Source: Podocnemis expansa
Taxonomy: Eukaryota > Chordata > Testudines > Podocnemididae
Direction of reading: 5' to 3'
NCBI GenBank assembly: GCA_007922195.1
Contig: ML682227.1
Span: forward strand, 570,881 to 634,880
DNA: 64,000 nucleotides
The notes beneath the pieces were generated by a model. The model had not been told where the DNA came from and ran no database searches. It worked only from the letters and a program-made list of their open reading frames with translations. This document shows, piece by piece, positions 28,284 through 40,700 of the stretch. The position numbers and the translations under genes were made by a program. How positions within the stretch are numbered: position 1 is the first letter of the stretch; every line of letters begins with the position of its first letter.

Positions 28284-28889
28284 ATTTAGGAACACCTGAA
28301 ACAGGAAAGTTTAGCATTTCTTTTTCCTGCATTCGCGAAAAGGCTATACTCACTGTTTCATGCACCATGTGCTGGCAATAACACAAAAGGATTTCTGACT
28401 TGTAAAACAAAATGGACTTTCAATTAAGAAAACTATTGACGGCAATGCTGCCTGGGTTTCTCACAACGTATTTTTTGGTGGCCTCAGAGCGCTGCCACCA
28501 ACTGTTGCGAGTGCTTGTTCTGACATTTTTTTTTTCTTAAAGCACTTAATTATCTTTAGGAAACAAACAAATATGCATACACATCCAACGAAATCATTGT
28601 AATTTATTTATGTAGAAGGTTGTAGAAGGTGTTTTGTTTGTTTTTGGAAACAATCATAAAAAAGAAATGTACAGCTGTATCTGTTTCTTTACTGAACTGA
28701 AACGGAATGGAAACAAAATGAGATATTTTGTATGTTCTTGTTCTTTGCAGTTGTTGTTTCTCTTGTCTTTTCAGTTGCTTCTATTTAGACTATTTATCTT
28801 GTAATTCTGTTGCTGTGAAAACTGATATTTGTATGCTGGAGGCAGTGAAAAGTGATTTTTAACTAACAAAAATACCTCTTTTCACAGCA

Positions 28890-30060
28890 AATTTACTCGG
28901 ACCTGCAAGCTGGGGGACAAACTACCCCTGGATGGGGAAGGTGATAGGCAGATGGCAGGGACCAGTGGTGATTGGGGGCTGAGTGAAGGGTGAGGGGAGG
29001 CAGCAGTGGCCAGGGGTGATGGGGTGGCAGTGGTGAGCCCAAGGCAGACCCCAAGGACTTGCAAATGGAAAGGGGACTGAAGTCTGCTGCAGTGAGACCA
29101 AAGACTAAGGCTGGAGGATGCAGCAGGGGCCAAAGCCTGAAATTTCACAGCTGCATCCCAGGGCCAGAATCCAGGAATGAAGGAGACAGACGGGTCCAGG
29201 AGACACAGGCAGAAAGCCAAGGGCCCTCACCTATTGCCATGTGGCTGGCGCACAAATCCCCATGGCTGGAGCCTCGGACCCTGGGGCCAGGACCTGGGGG
29301 ACAGAGTCTGCTGCCCTGTGGCTGAAGTCCAGGGCCAGAGAAGGGAGTAGAGACTGGGGGAAGTACTTAGTCCGGGACTGGGGGATGAAGCCTGAAGCTT
29401 CAAGGCCACCCATTGCACCTCTGATCAAGCTAGGGCTGACTCCATACAGGGTCTTTACGGACTGTAGTCCCTGGCCCCGGCCAGAAGAGGGGCGCAGACT
29501 GCAGCCCCTAAAGCCCATGCTGATCCAGCCCTGCTGGTACAGGAGGGCTCCTTTGTGGCACTGGGGGCCAGAGACCATAGCAGGCCACAGTGCTCCTGCC
29601 CTGCCCCTAGGTCAGCCAGTGAGCCCCGGGGTCAGGGCTAGCCAGCGTGTAACTGCTGTGCTCCAGGACCAGGGGCAGGGCTGGCCAGAGTGCACAGTAG
29701 CCTCTGGCAGTGGTGTTCCAGGGCCCTGTTGGGCCACTGCACCAGGATCCCCCAAGGGGCCAGCTATGCCAGCCTCAGCTGTGGGGGGTCTGACACGGTG
29801 GCCTATCAGGACCCTAGAGAGCTGTGCTGGAGGCCACCCCATGTGCCAGCCAGCCCCACACCTGGAGTGCAGTGGCCATGCACCTGCTGGCCCTACCCCC
29901 TGGGGCAGACTAGCCAGCATGGTGTAGGTTGAGAGCGCTGTGGTCTGTCAGAGTCTCTAGTCCCAGGGTCCTGGCCCCCCCCACCCCCAGACCACTATGG
30001 TGGGGGCCCCAGGCAGGAAGGCATCCCGAGGCCCCATAGCCTGGATCTAGCCCATAAGCT
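28890..30060. repeat. GC-rich low-complexity segment
   Basis: A G-rich stretch of 1.2 kb rich in CAGGGGC, CTGGAG and GGCCAG words, similar in texture to 43,790-44,220. Long open frames on both strands (for example 29,241-29,927 plus, 29,612-29,920 minus) have no domain and overlap each other, so they are not called as genes. No termini were found. Confidence 0.35.
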
Positions 30061-31062
30061 GTGCATACAGACTGAATTGTTGGTACCTTTCTTAAACACT
30101 TCATTCTGCCTGCAACCTGTGCTCTGACCTTGTTGCTGCACCCTCCCTGCAGAACCTAAGAGATAGTGTCTGCACTGCTGTTCCAGAAATCCATGTTGGA
30201 GTCTAGGTCATTGTACTCGTTTTTCTACTGCAAGATACCAGAAAGAGTTTCCTTGTGTCAGCAGAATAGGACCTCTGAGCTTTTACTCCCTAGGGCTGGG
30301 GGGCTCTGAGAATGACATGATGATATGGCTTCATGCCATCAAAGGGATAGCATTGCCCAACACCAATCTTTTGCTCTCTGGAATAACAGCTGAGAATGCT
30401 ACTACATCAAGGTTCTTCTGCTCATTAAATTACTGCTGTGTGCTGTCATGGAAGAGACACAAATTCAAGACCCTCCTGGGTCTCTCACAGGCAGCAAAAT
30501 GCTATAGAGTCTGTGACTGATTAAGGATCTGCTCAGGCTCAATTAAATAAGAAGCCTCTGGGGTCTTGCTCTCTAGCAGGCCCTGCAACTCATCCATTTG
30601 TCCTTTTACAGCATTGGGACTAGGGGGAAAGGGAACAACACATGTCCAGGTCTCCAGAGACCCTCCAACAACAGGACCAAAAGGCAGCTTCTATCTAGAG
30701 TTCCTCCTTCTAATGGCTTGGGGCCCTGCAAATAATAAAGCTGAATTTGATATGATGCAGCCCATCTGTGAACCATGGCGAAGCAGTTTCTATTCCTAGT
30801 AATGGTATTCCTACAGCAGTTCGTGTCCTGAGTTGTATGGTGGGGGATGTGGGTTTGACTTCCATTCTGAGTCATTTACCTCCCAGGGTAGATATTAACT
30901 ATGAAAACTGGATTTGCTACAAGGCAGCATGCCATGAAGGAGCACTAACGCTGAGGAATGAAACACATGTTGTTGTGAAATCTCAAGAAGTCTGTAAAGC
31001 ACAGTTCAAGTTTAGCTTTGTCTAGCCTGAATACTATTAATTGCATTTCAGTTCCCTTTCAC

Positions 31063-31262
31063 TTTAAGGCTAACAAATTTATTTATCGCATGAGCTTTCA
31101 TGGGAGAAGAACCCAAGTTCCCCCATCTTCAAAGCATCTGATGAAGTGGGATTTTTCTCCCACAAAAAGTCATGCAATTAAAAAATGTGTTAGTCTTTAA
31201 GTGCCACAGGACTCCTTGCTTATTTTGCTGAACTAGACTAGCACAGCTGCCCCTTTGAAACA
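31063..31262. mobile_element. Collapsed foldback element
   Basis: Left arm (AAGGCTAACAAATTTATTTA, ATGAGCTTTCATGGGAG) and right arm (GATTTTTCTCCCAC, TGTTAGTCTTTAAGTGCC, ACAGGACTCCTTG) of the foldback family lie back to back with the interior deleted. It ends about 370 bp upstream of the OLR1-like start codon, so it may lie in the proximal promoter. Confidence 0.65.
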
Positions 31263-31560
31263 GTTCCCTTTCACTGGCTTTCCATAAATCTAACTTGCTA
31301 TGCATTTATGACAGAATCAAAGAAATGCAAGACTCCGTATCCCATTCCCACTGTAGTTCTGCACGGGCAGGTGAAGAAATAAATGTCAGTCTGTGAATCT
31401 TGTTTAAAACTCCCATGGTATATAAAACAAATTCCTTATATGCCCCCAGAATTTGTTTTATAAAACTGTGGCATGAGCCATCATCCCCGTCTGATTTGTA
31501 AATGAATCACTCTCTCATTTCTGATGAGTCTGACCATTTGAATTACCACTTCTGGAACTG

Positions 31561-31575
31561 TTCCTCTTCCTGTTG
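31561..31575 (-). promoter_or_regulatory. Possible ETS/PU.1-like site upstream of the OLR1-like gene
   Basis: TTCCTCTTCCTGTT, read on the minus strand, contains two GGAA cores (AACAGGAAGAGGAA) about 60 bp upstream of the ATG. ETS sites of this shape are common in myeloid promoters. No TATA box is seen nearby. This is inference only. Confidence 0.25.
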
Positions 31576-31630
31576 ATCTCATGTTGTGTGCTGAGCACTC
31601 ACTTGGATTTCTCACAGATACTTGTCAAAA

Positions 31631-31712
31631 ATGGCTGAAGTAACCTACGCGGACCTGAAGTTCGTGACACTGGAGCCCAGGCACCCAGAGCCTCATGAAG
31701 TCAAGGCAAAAG
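31631..31712 (+). CDS. OLR1: OLR1-like exon 1 (ITIM tail)
   Basis: Begins at the ATG following TCAAAA and ends AAAAG|GTAACA. It encodes the tail MAEVTYADLKFVTLEP and continues to residue 27, ending one base into the next codon. The Tyr at residue 6 sits in V-x-Y-x-x-L, an ITIM-type phosphorylation site for SHP phosphatases. Confidence 0.88.
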
Positions 31713-34700
31713 GTAACAGAGCACATGGATCTTTACCTGGGGGGTCTGCTTACTTTGAACACAGTGTTCAGTGTTGTCCCTCTGCATGTGACACCAATTG
31801 GATCTCACCTAGAAACCTGCATTCAGCTCCATGACCAGAAATCCATCGATAAATTAGAGGGACTAAAGAGAAGAAGAACTAAACAGCTAAAAGCTGAATG
31901 TGTTGATTCTCCTAGAAGAGTAGTAGATGGCTAAAAATCACATTATCCCTGGTATATACCCAAGGGTTCCGACCAAAATCATTAGGATCGACATTGTTCA
32001 GGTGGCATGGGGTATAGAATTTGGTCCTCAGTATCTCTTAGCTAACCAATTATCAGTGAGGGTATATACTAATATCTACAAGTATTTGAAGAGTGTATAC
32101 ACCAAGAATGCAGAGGAACTCTAAGTAGGGGCAAATGGGACAAATTAGGGGTAATGGGATGAAGTTAAATATAAAGGAACATTTTAGGGCTAGATATTAG
32201 GCATAAGTTCCTCGACATCAGAGAAATAGTTTTCCCAGGGAAAGCTAGAAAAAGACCTTTCGGTCTTTAACTCCAGAGTCTATGGAAATGATGCCGTCTA
32301 GCTTCACGACAGACCTGTGTGTGTGGTTGATATCTGTTCTGTAGGGTATACACAGCTTCGAAAGTGTTTTGGAACCATTCAGGATTAAAGGTGCTAGAGC
32401 AATTGTTCCCAGCCTGTGTTCCATGGGTCAAAAGTGGCCCTCGGGAGCTTTCTAAGTGGTCCTCGGCTCCCCTACCGCTGGCTGCAGAATGGAGTTACTG
32501 CCTAAGAACCCAGGTGGAATGTGTTTCTGCAGGGCTAAAGATCAGGGCAGGCTCATTACTGCAGTCAAACGGACAGGAAATGGTTGCTCCCATGCCCCTG
32601 TTGTAGCAGGGAGCACACCAAAGCATTCTGTCTCTGGCCATAGGTGCTAGGGTCATTGCTGAAGCCAGAGGGAGCGGAGATGAGCACTGATCTTTTGTCC
32701 CACTGCCTTGGGACCTAGATAGAATGTGCAGAGCTACAGGATGTGTGTGGTTTCGCTGACACAGCCTGGGAGACAGGAGATCAATGATCAAGAGGGCAAA
32801 CTGCTTTTTGGGGGTGGAAGAGGGAGGAGAGGGGGCTGCTGCTGATAGCCTTTCAGAGCTGTAAAAATGACAGCTGTAGGCCTGGAGTCAAAAAAGGTTG
32901 GGGACCACTGTGCTAGAGAAACAAAGAATAAACAGACAGGAAAAGTCAGACTGTTCTGTAGCGTGTTTCCCCTTAGTGCTGTGAATAAGGGATGGATAAT
33001 CCAGCTATTAGATTGTTCAGATCGCACAGTTATTTTATAGGGTGCCTTCAGGATAGCATAGATATTCCATCTGAGACCCTCCATCAGAGAAATAAATGAG
33101 ATCAGAATTTATTACTGTGTGTGAATAAATGCAATGCCTATGTGTGTTTGCATGTGTATATGTAACGCCATATCGCTTGGCTGTGCCAATGGATTTCCAT
33201 GGATGTCTATGTTTGTATACTCTATGTACATCTGTAAATTCACTGCCTGAATGGACATGTGTGTGTTTGTATGGCAAAGATTTAAAAAAATGACATTGAA
33301 TGCCCATTTTTGGAGACACCTGATTTGTGATATCTTTAAAAAGCCCTGATTTTCAGAGAGGGTGTGTTTCACAAGGTATTTTTTGAAAGTTAAATATCTT
33401 TAAAGTGTCTCAGGTTGGGAAGTCAGAAATGAAGATACCAAATCAGTAAGCAGATCTGAAAATCCTGGCCATGTTTTAGACGTATACATATATCTCTGGT
33501 TACAAATGCATAGCAGGGAGTAGGTATGAAGCCAGGGATGTTCTTACACATGTACATTTCCATTGTCCATCTGTTAGAGTAATTTACATCCAGTTCTGAC
33601 CATCTCAATAATTTAAACCTAACCATACATATAAATGCCACTGTGTACTTCAGTCACCATGGTCCATGCAGTCCTTGGCACGTGTTTGCTGAAGAAGCAG
33701 TCAATCAGTAGCACAGTTTTTGTAAAGCTTTACTGTGACTTGGACTCAACCCTCTACTCATTTCAAATAACTGCACATTCATCAAATAGGAATGACTTTC
33801 AGACACTGCCAACATTGGGCTATGTATAAACTGGTCATGTACAGGTGAGAGGATCCATATTTTGGTCTATTCCCTTCCTATTCTTTATCTCAGAATCTCC
33901 CACTCCATCTCCTTACTGGCGACTCACAACAGTGATTCTTGGTGTCTTCTGCTTGGGTTTGCTGATAACAACTGGGATCCTGAGTGTCAAGTGTAAGTAT
34001 CAGCAGGGAGGGACTGGTGTGCTAAGAATTCAGTGTTAACCCTTAAAGTGTCTTGAAACAAACTAAAGAGAGGGAATACAGTCTTTTGGTTCAGGCACAA
34101 CTTCCAGATTAGGGGAGCTAGAAACTAGTCCTTGCTGTGCAAGTTTAATCCAATCACTCACTCTGTCAATGCCTCCCTTTCAGTCTTTCAACAAACTTTC
34201 AGGAAACTGGAGTGTGAAAGCTTAATTTTTCCTTGATTCTGTTCTGTCTGTAAAGGTCTCTGCAGTCCTGTGGGACTGGCATGTGGCTTCCAATGTGATG
34301 GAAATATGTAGTTTGTTCACTATATATGCATATGCAAATATATAAAATATTTTAATTTTAAACTGAACGATTTCATTCTATTTGTATTGTGAATTGAAGT
34401 CTCTCATCTAGTGAAGGAATGGCATGGAAATCTTACCCAGAATAGAGAATTTCTGGCAAACCTCACCCAGCAGCTGGAGTTTCTCCAAGCACAGAACCTA
34501 AACCTTTCAGAGACTGTGCAGGAACTGGCAAGTTACAAAGGTAACATTTTCTGGGCCATACTTGTTGGTAGAGCTGGGCAGGAAATGTTTTTTCCATCTC
34601 ACAAATGTTTATGAAAAAGCCCTTTTTCATTGCCAATAGCCATCAAAAGTTGAAAGCTAGAATTTTTTTATGAACCAGTGAGCTGGGGGAAAAAAATGGA

Positions 34701-37700
34701 TCAGATTAAAAAAAAAAAAAAAAGGTTTGACATCAGCCTTTTAGAATTGTTGTTTGCCTTTTAAAAATATAACCAAAAAATGAAAAGCTTCTGTTAGAAA
34801 ATGTTGATGCAGGCCATTTTGACGATTTCCAACATTTTTCAATAGAGAAAGAGTGAGGAACATATATACATACACACACCTCATTGCAAGCATTGCAGTT
34901 TCTGACCAAATATGATCTGAATTCTTATAGGGTCGTATTAGATCTTATAGACCTCTGCCAGACAGTTTCCGGTCTCTCATGTGGATAGGGTTTGGGCTTC
35001 TCATGCTGGAAGAACTGAGCTTGTTAGGTTTTCCATACACAGATACCTATACACCAGTCTACCTCAATTTTATTTTACAGTGAAAAATGTCACCAAATTA
35101 GAATGGTGTTAATGATTTCATAATGTGAAAGGCTGAGGACAATCAGGCCCAATGTTACGAACAAGAAATCAAAATAATGGAGCTACAAATAATACAGAAA
35201 AAATAATAGGACACCAATTCTGTTTCATGGCAATATTGAGGTTTCAAAATTTGTTTTTCTTCCACATTGGAACATAAATAAAACATTTTGAATGCTTTCA
35301 CAAAAGTGGACTTGTGTCAGTGTACACTGTCAAGTTACAAAAGATGGGGATTAATACGAATATATTAAGGTGGATAAGGAACTGGTCAAAGGTAATGCTC
35401 CCTCTAAGCTGCATGGCCACACAGCCGCGCAGTCCCTGCTGCTGCCCAGCGCATGGCCTGCAGCTGCAGTCTCTGCCCAGCCAGAAGACAGAGTCTTCCA
35501 GCCAGCTGAGAGTGGCACTGAGTGAAAGTTTTTAAAACTCCTGCTCAAAGCAAGCTCTCACTGAGCACGTGCAGAATCTCTGCGCGTGCTCAATGAGAGT
35601 TCCTCTGGCTGGAGAAGCGGCCAGGGGCAGGCCGCTCCACTCTGGCCCTGGGTATGGGCTTGGGGGAGAGACTGGGGACAGGGCAGGGGCAGCTGGCCAT
35701 GAGAGTGGGCGGAGGATTGGAGGGAAGATGGGTCGGGCTGGCTGATGGGGGCATGGTGGGTGGGATCAGGCCAACTGGGGTGGTGACTGGGAGAGAGGGG
35801 GAGGCAGGATCAGGCCAGAGGGGTGGTCAGGATCAGGCCTGCATGGAGGGGGGTGCAAATAGTAACATAAGTTGCTCAGCTGCATTAGGGCCTTAAAGGG
35901 AACATTGGTTAAATGGAAGGCTACTGTGGGTCATACTGAAGGATGAACTGTCAAGCTTAGGTTACCAGCGGAGTCAGTCAGAGATCAGTCTTGGGACTGA
36001 TCTTATTTAATGTTTTTGTTACTGACCTTGGCACAAAAAGTGGGAATGTGCTAATTAAGTTTGCAGATGACACAAAGTTAGGAGGTATTGCCCATACAAA
36101 GAAGGATCGGGATACCATATGAAAAGATCTGGATGACCTTGTAAACAGGAGTATCAGGAACAGGATGAAATTTAATAATGGGATGTGCAAGGTCATGCAT
36201 TTGGGGGGCAAATAAGAATTTTTCCTATAAGTTGGGGACGCATCAGTTGGAACAGACTGATGAGGAGAAGGGTCTGGGAGTACTAGTTGATCACAGGATG
36301 ACAATAAGCTGTCAAAGTGATGTGGCAGTGAAAAAAGCAAATGTGTTTGTAGGATGTATCAGGAGAGGTATTTCCAGCAGAGACGTGGAGGTGTTAGTCC
36401 TGCTGTACAAGGCAGTGGTGAGACCCCCCATCTGGAATATTGCATGCAGTGCTGGTCCCCCATGTTTAAAAAGGATGAAATCAAATTGGAACAGGTGCAG
36501 AGAAAGGCTACAAGGATGGACCATGGAGTGAAAAACCTGCCTTATAAGAGGAGACCCAAGGGCTATGGCTACACTAGGACAAGTTAGTTTGAACTTGTTA
36601 ATTCAAACTTATATGTCAAATTAGTCCACATTGGTAATGTCGAATTAGTCCACTTTGTTAATTCAGCCTAACTGCTCTTAATTTGAATTTATTAAGTCTG
36701 AATTAAGGTTTAGTCCTAGTCAACACCATTCTTAGATTAAACTAAGGATCAAACTAAGGGCTTAGTTCGAACTAGCCAGCAGGTTTTACTAATTCAAACT
36801 AAGCTTGCATTAGTTTGAATTAAGGAATTCCTTAATTCAAACTAATGAAAGCCTACTGTAGGTAAGTACTAAGTTATTTCAAATTAAGCCTCCTTAATTC
36901 AAACTAACTTGCAAGTTAGACATACCCAAGGAGCTTGACTTGTATAGCCTAACCCAAAGAAGGTTGAGAGGTGAGATGATTACTCTCTATAAATACATCA
37001 GAGGAATAAGTAGTAGGAGGGAGAGGAATTGATTGAGTACAGCACCAATGCAGACACAAGAACAAAGGATATAAGGTGTCCATCAGGCAATTTAGGCTTG
37101 AAATTAGATGCAGGTTTCTAACCATCAGGGGAGTAAAGTGCTAAGGGGAGCTGTGGGAGCAAAAACCATAAATGCCTTCAAAACTAAGCTTGGTAAGTTT
37201 ATGGAGGGGATGGTATGATGAGATGGTCTACTTTGGAAATTGACTGAGCTTTGATCTTTGACTAGGGGTGGTGGATTTGCAAGTGGCTTGAGAAGAAAGC
37301 GTAGATGAGGTGGGTTCTGAGTTTTACAGAGAATTCTTTCGTGGGTGATGGCTGGTGAGACTTGCCCATATGCTCAGGGTTTAATTAATCACCATATTTG
37401 GGGTCAGGAAGGAATTTTCTCCCAGGGCTGATTGGCTAGGACTCTCGGGCAGGGGGGAGCAGGGTTCACCTTCCTCTGTAGCATGGGGGATGGATCGCTG
37501 ACCAGTGAATTCTCTGTATCTTAAAGTCCTTAAATCATGATTTGAGGACATAAAAAACTCAGTCATAGGTTACATACTTATTGCTGGAGTAATAAAGTAA
37601 GGGGGAAGGCATGGGACACTGATCCAGGGCCCCCTATCTTTAGGCAGGCAGTGTTCCAGCCCCCCTAAAAATAGAGGAAGGCACCAGAATGCAGAGTTCC

Positions 37701-40700
37701 AGGGGTCCCCCTAAAAATAGCAGGAGCAGCCAAACACAGCATTCTGGTGGCTCCACCTTAAACCCAGCTCCACCTCAGGCCCAGCCGGCAGAGAGCTGTG
37801 GGGGGCAGGGAGTGTGTGAATCTCCCCCTGCAGGGCAGAGCAGCTGGTGCCAGGCTGCCTGCAAACAGCTCAGGTAAGGGCTTTGGGGGGGGGGAGGGCT
37901 GCTGGGGGTTGTGTGGGGCAGGTGTGTGTGTGTGTGTGTGTGTAGCAGAGATGGGTGGGAGCGGATGTGTAACAGAGGGGTGTAGCTGGGGTTGTGGGGT
38001 GGCTGTTTGGTTGGGGGGTGTAGCTGGGGGTGGGGTGGCTGTGTGTGTGGGGTGTAGCTGGGGGCTGGAGGCCTAGTTCTGGCCTCTGCAGTGATGGGAG
38101 GGTCCATTACAGGCAGCAGGGGGCTGGGGGAGGGGAGGACAGGACCCACTGGGGTGGGAGGGAGCAGCAGTGGGGTGAGGATTTGCCCTGGGGGGCAGGG
38201 AGTCACTGTGGAGAAGGGGGAAGTGGGTGCTGCTCCAGGCTCTCCTGCCCGACCTTCTCACTCCCCAGGCTCCCCCTGCCCCCCCACAAAGCCACTCTTG
38301 TTCTCCCTTCCTCTCTCCTCTCTTGCCACCCTTGTGCTGTTCCCAACATGGCTGCCCTTGTCCTCTTTTGCCACCCCTGCCCTGCTCTGCTCCCCACACT
38401 CACTCCTGCCACTGCACATAACTTCTGACCTCCCCTGTTTTGCCACCCCTGCTCTGCTACCCCACATAGGAGCATTTCTGAAACACTGTGCCATGGTTCA
38501 AGAATATTCATAAGTAATTTAAATTAATTTGAGTTTTTTTAATAATGGTGTGCCTCAAAAAAATTGAAAGTATCAAGGTGTGCCACAGCAGAGAAAAGGT
38601 TGGGAACCACTGGTCTATACAGCATAAGGAAACTGCTCATAAAGAAATCTTCCCAACAAAATCCTTATTGAAACAGCTATGTTTTCCCAAAACTTTTCAA
38701 CTAAGCAGTAAATGTCAGCAAAACTTTATTTAATCTCAAATGTTCCTATCGGCTCTAAGAAATGAATTAATACACACATACACATACATAGAGTAAATAG
38801 GAGACTTCCATGGTAAGCCTCTGCCCTTGTGTGAGTGGAGCTTGACCTGCACAAAAGCTTTTAGGAGCAGCCTTTTTCAGACCCTTCTGCAGGCACAGAT
38901 GCGAGATGAAGGGGGAAGACAGGCTGAAATGAACCCATTTTTCTCAGGGGTAGAGATACTGTTTTTGCATACTGTCACAAGATCATTGGGGCTGCTGAAT
39001 GCCACATAAATTGAGGTCCTCACTGCTTGTGTGCATTTCACTGTTTGTAAAAATAGGCATGTTATTCTGGTGGATCTGGCCAAATAATCTAGATGCTCTT
39101 ATTGATAAGCATGGTGACATGGTATTTTGTTTTCAAGGACACAGATGCACCCCCTGCCCTGAGAACTGGCTACAACATGGAGAAAACTGTTATTTCTTTT
39201 CTAACAAATGGAAAACATGGCAGGAAAGCAAAGCTCTTTGCTCTTCTTTGGCTTCCAGATTTCTTAAGATAGAGAGTATGGAAGAGCTGGTAAAGATTAA
39301 TTTTTCTCTTACTTTAGGGGTATTTTTTATTCCTAATTTTCAGCTGAGTGGGGGAGAAACCCAGGAGCTGGTGTTCAGATAAACAGAAACAAATGGTAAT
39401 CCTTTTTCAGAGTAGCTCCGTTGACTTCAGTTGATTATGCTTTAAGGATCTGGGCCATATGACCTGCCTTACCAGCTAAGACCCAAGGAGTATGTTTACA
39501 CTGGAGCCTTATATTGACTTAACCTTCCTTAAGTTGACTGAAGGAAATCTCTATCCACATTGGGAATTTATTAAGTCAATTTAAATGCTTCCTTAAGTCG
39601 ACTTAATAACACCATCTCTTAAGGTTGACTTTATTAAGTCGACTTAAGCCAGCGTAGACAGGGCATAGCACTTAAGCTGACTTGTTAAGTCAACTTAACG
39701 GAGCCTCCAGTGTAGACGTACCTCAGGTGTTCCAAGTACTTCCTTATCTCACCTCACACCAAACTTTAATAGATCATTTAGCAGTTCTCTTTGATATTCA
39801 ATATCCAGCAATATTGGAACACCTTGGTCCTTCTACACTTGGCTGGCTTTCCATCTTTTGCCTTATAGAATTAGAATATTAGTCGGTCTAGCTTGTCATT
39901 CTGCCTCCTGACATAGCAGATCAAAACACTCATCTCATCTCATTTCCTGACCCCTCAGATACATGATGAAGCAGCATATAATATGTGATGCTTCAAAGTA
40001 AACCAAAAAAGGCTTGTTGCACCTGACTGGGAAAGCCAAGTCTTTCATTGTGGGGAAAGTTCCTCCCAGATTACCATGATGATCAGTTTAAACCCTGAAG
40101 TATGAGATTTGATTATTCTTATTTCTGAGCAGTCTAACATACATGATCAGACACTGTTCATCTTAAGGGCTGAAGAACTTTTACTTCCCTTCTGACTGCT
40201 AAATGCAGACTTGGAGGGAAATAATTTGTTCAGACCCAGGACATGATTCCGGGAGGTGCCAAGTCAATGGTTGAAGGCATTTACCACCTGACCTTTCCAG
40301 GCTTGTGAAATAAGAACTAACTGCTGAGACTGGAAAATTCAACTCAGAGTTGCGCGCAAACAAGCCTCTGTTACAGACACTTGAAGTTTTCCAGTTATAA
40401 CCAGCTGTAGAAGAGACATGATTCAGAGCTTTCCTTATGTTTCCATACAGGGTTTCATATTAAGATCAGCACGGTATTATAGTTCCTACTCTTTCTGGAT
40501 TGCCTTATCATGCAAAGGACCTAATAAGTCCTGGTTATGGGAGGATGGAACAGCTTTCTCAACTGACCTGTAAGTTCCTGCATGGCTAGAAACTATTTAC
40601 TCACTCATTCACCCAACCGCCTAGTCATCCATTAGTCATACACCCACCAGGTACAGACAGATATACTTGATAGCTGACTTACCTTAATGCTATTTTAAGT

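Larger units (their letters stand above)
24663..31060. other. Divergent intergenic region, TMEM52B to OLR1-like
   Basis: About 7 kb separates the two start codons. It must hold both promoters, but no TATA box or CpG-island-like promoter could be assigned with confidence. Identified contents are the (CT)n microsatellite, a MITE (27,032-27,541), a hAT element (28,096-28,283) and GC-rich DNA (28,890-30,060). The remaining parts (24,663-25,830, 25,885-27,030, 28,290-28,890, 30,060-31,060) show nothing I recognise. Confidence 0.5.
35300..37600 (+). mobile_element. CR1 LINE fragment with two nested DNA transposons, intron 3
   Basis: Sense-oriented reverse-transcriptase and 3' sequence of CR1. It reads NILRWIRNWSK near 35,353, then GATCAGTCTTGGGACTGATC and the TTTGCAGATGACACAAAG block (the FADD motif). 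The C-terminal part SYKLGTHQLEQTDEEKGLGV lies in 36,214-36,285, and the 3' UTR has AAATCATGATTTGAGGAC as in the copy at 48.7-52.2 kb. It is interrupted by a hAT-like element (35,394-35,909) and a Harbinger MITE (36,561-36,927). No complete frame. Confidence 0.8.

Noticed and set aside
29241..29927. A 228-codon open frame
   Set aside because: Low-complexity Gly/Pro/Ala-rich product in a GC-rich segment, with an equally long opposite-strand frame.
38999..39137. A hydrophobic frame directly before OLR1-like exon 4, resembling an alternative membrane exon
   Set aside because: It runs through the intron polypyrimidine region into exon 4; exon 2 already supplies the membrane span and joins in phase.
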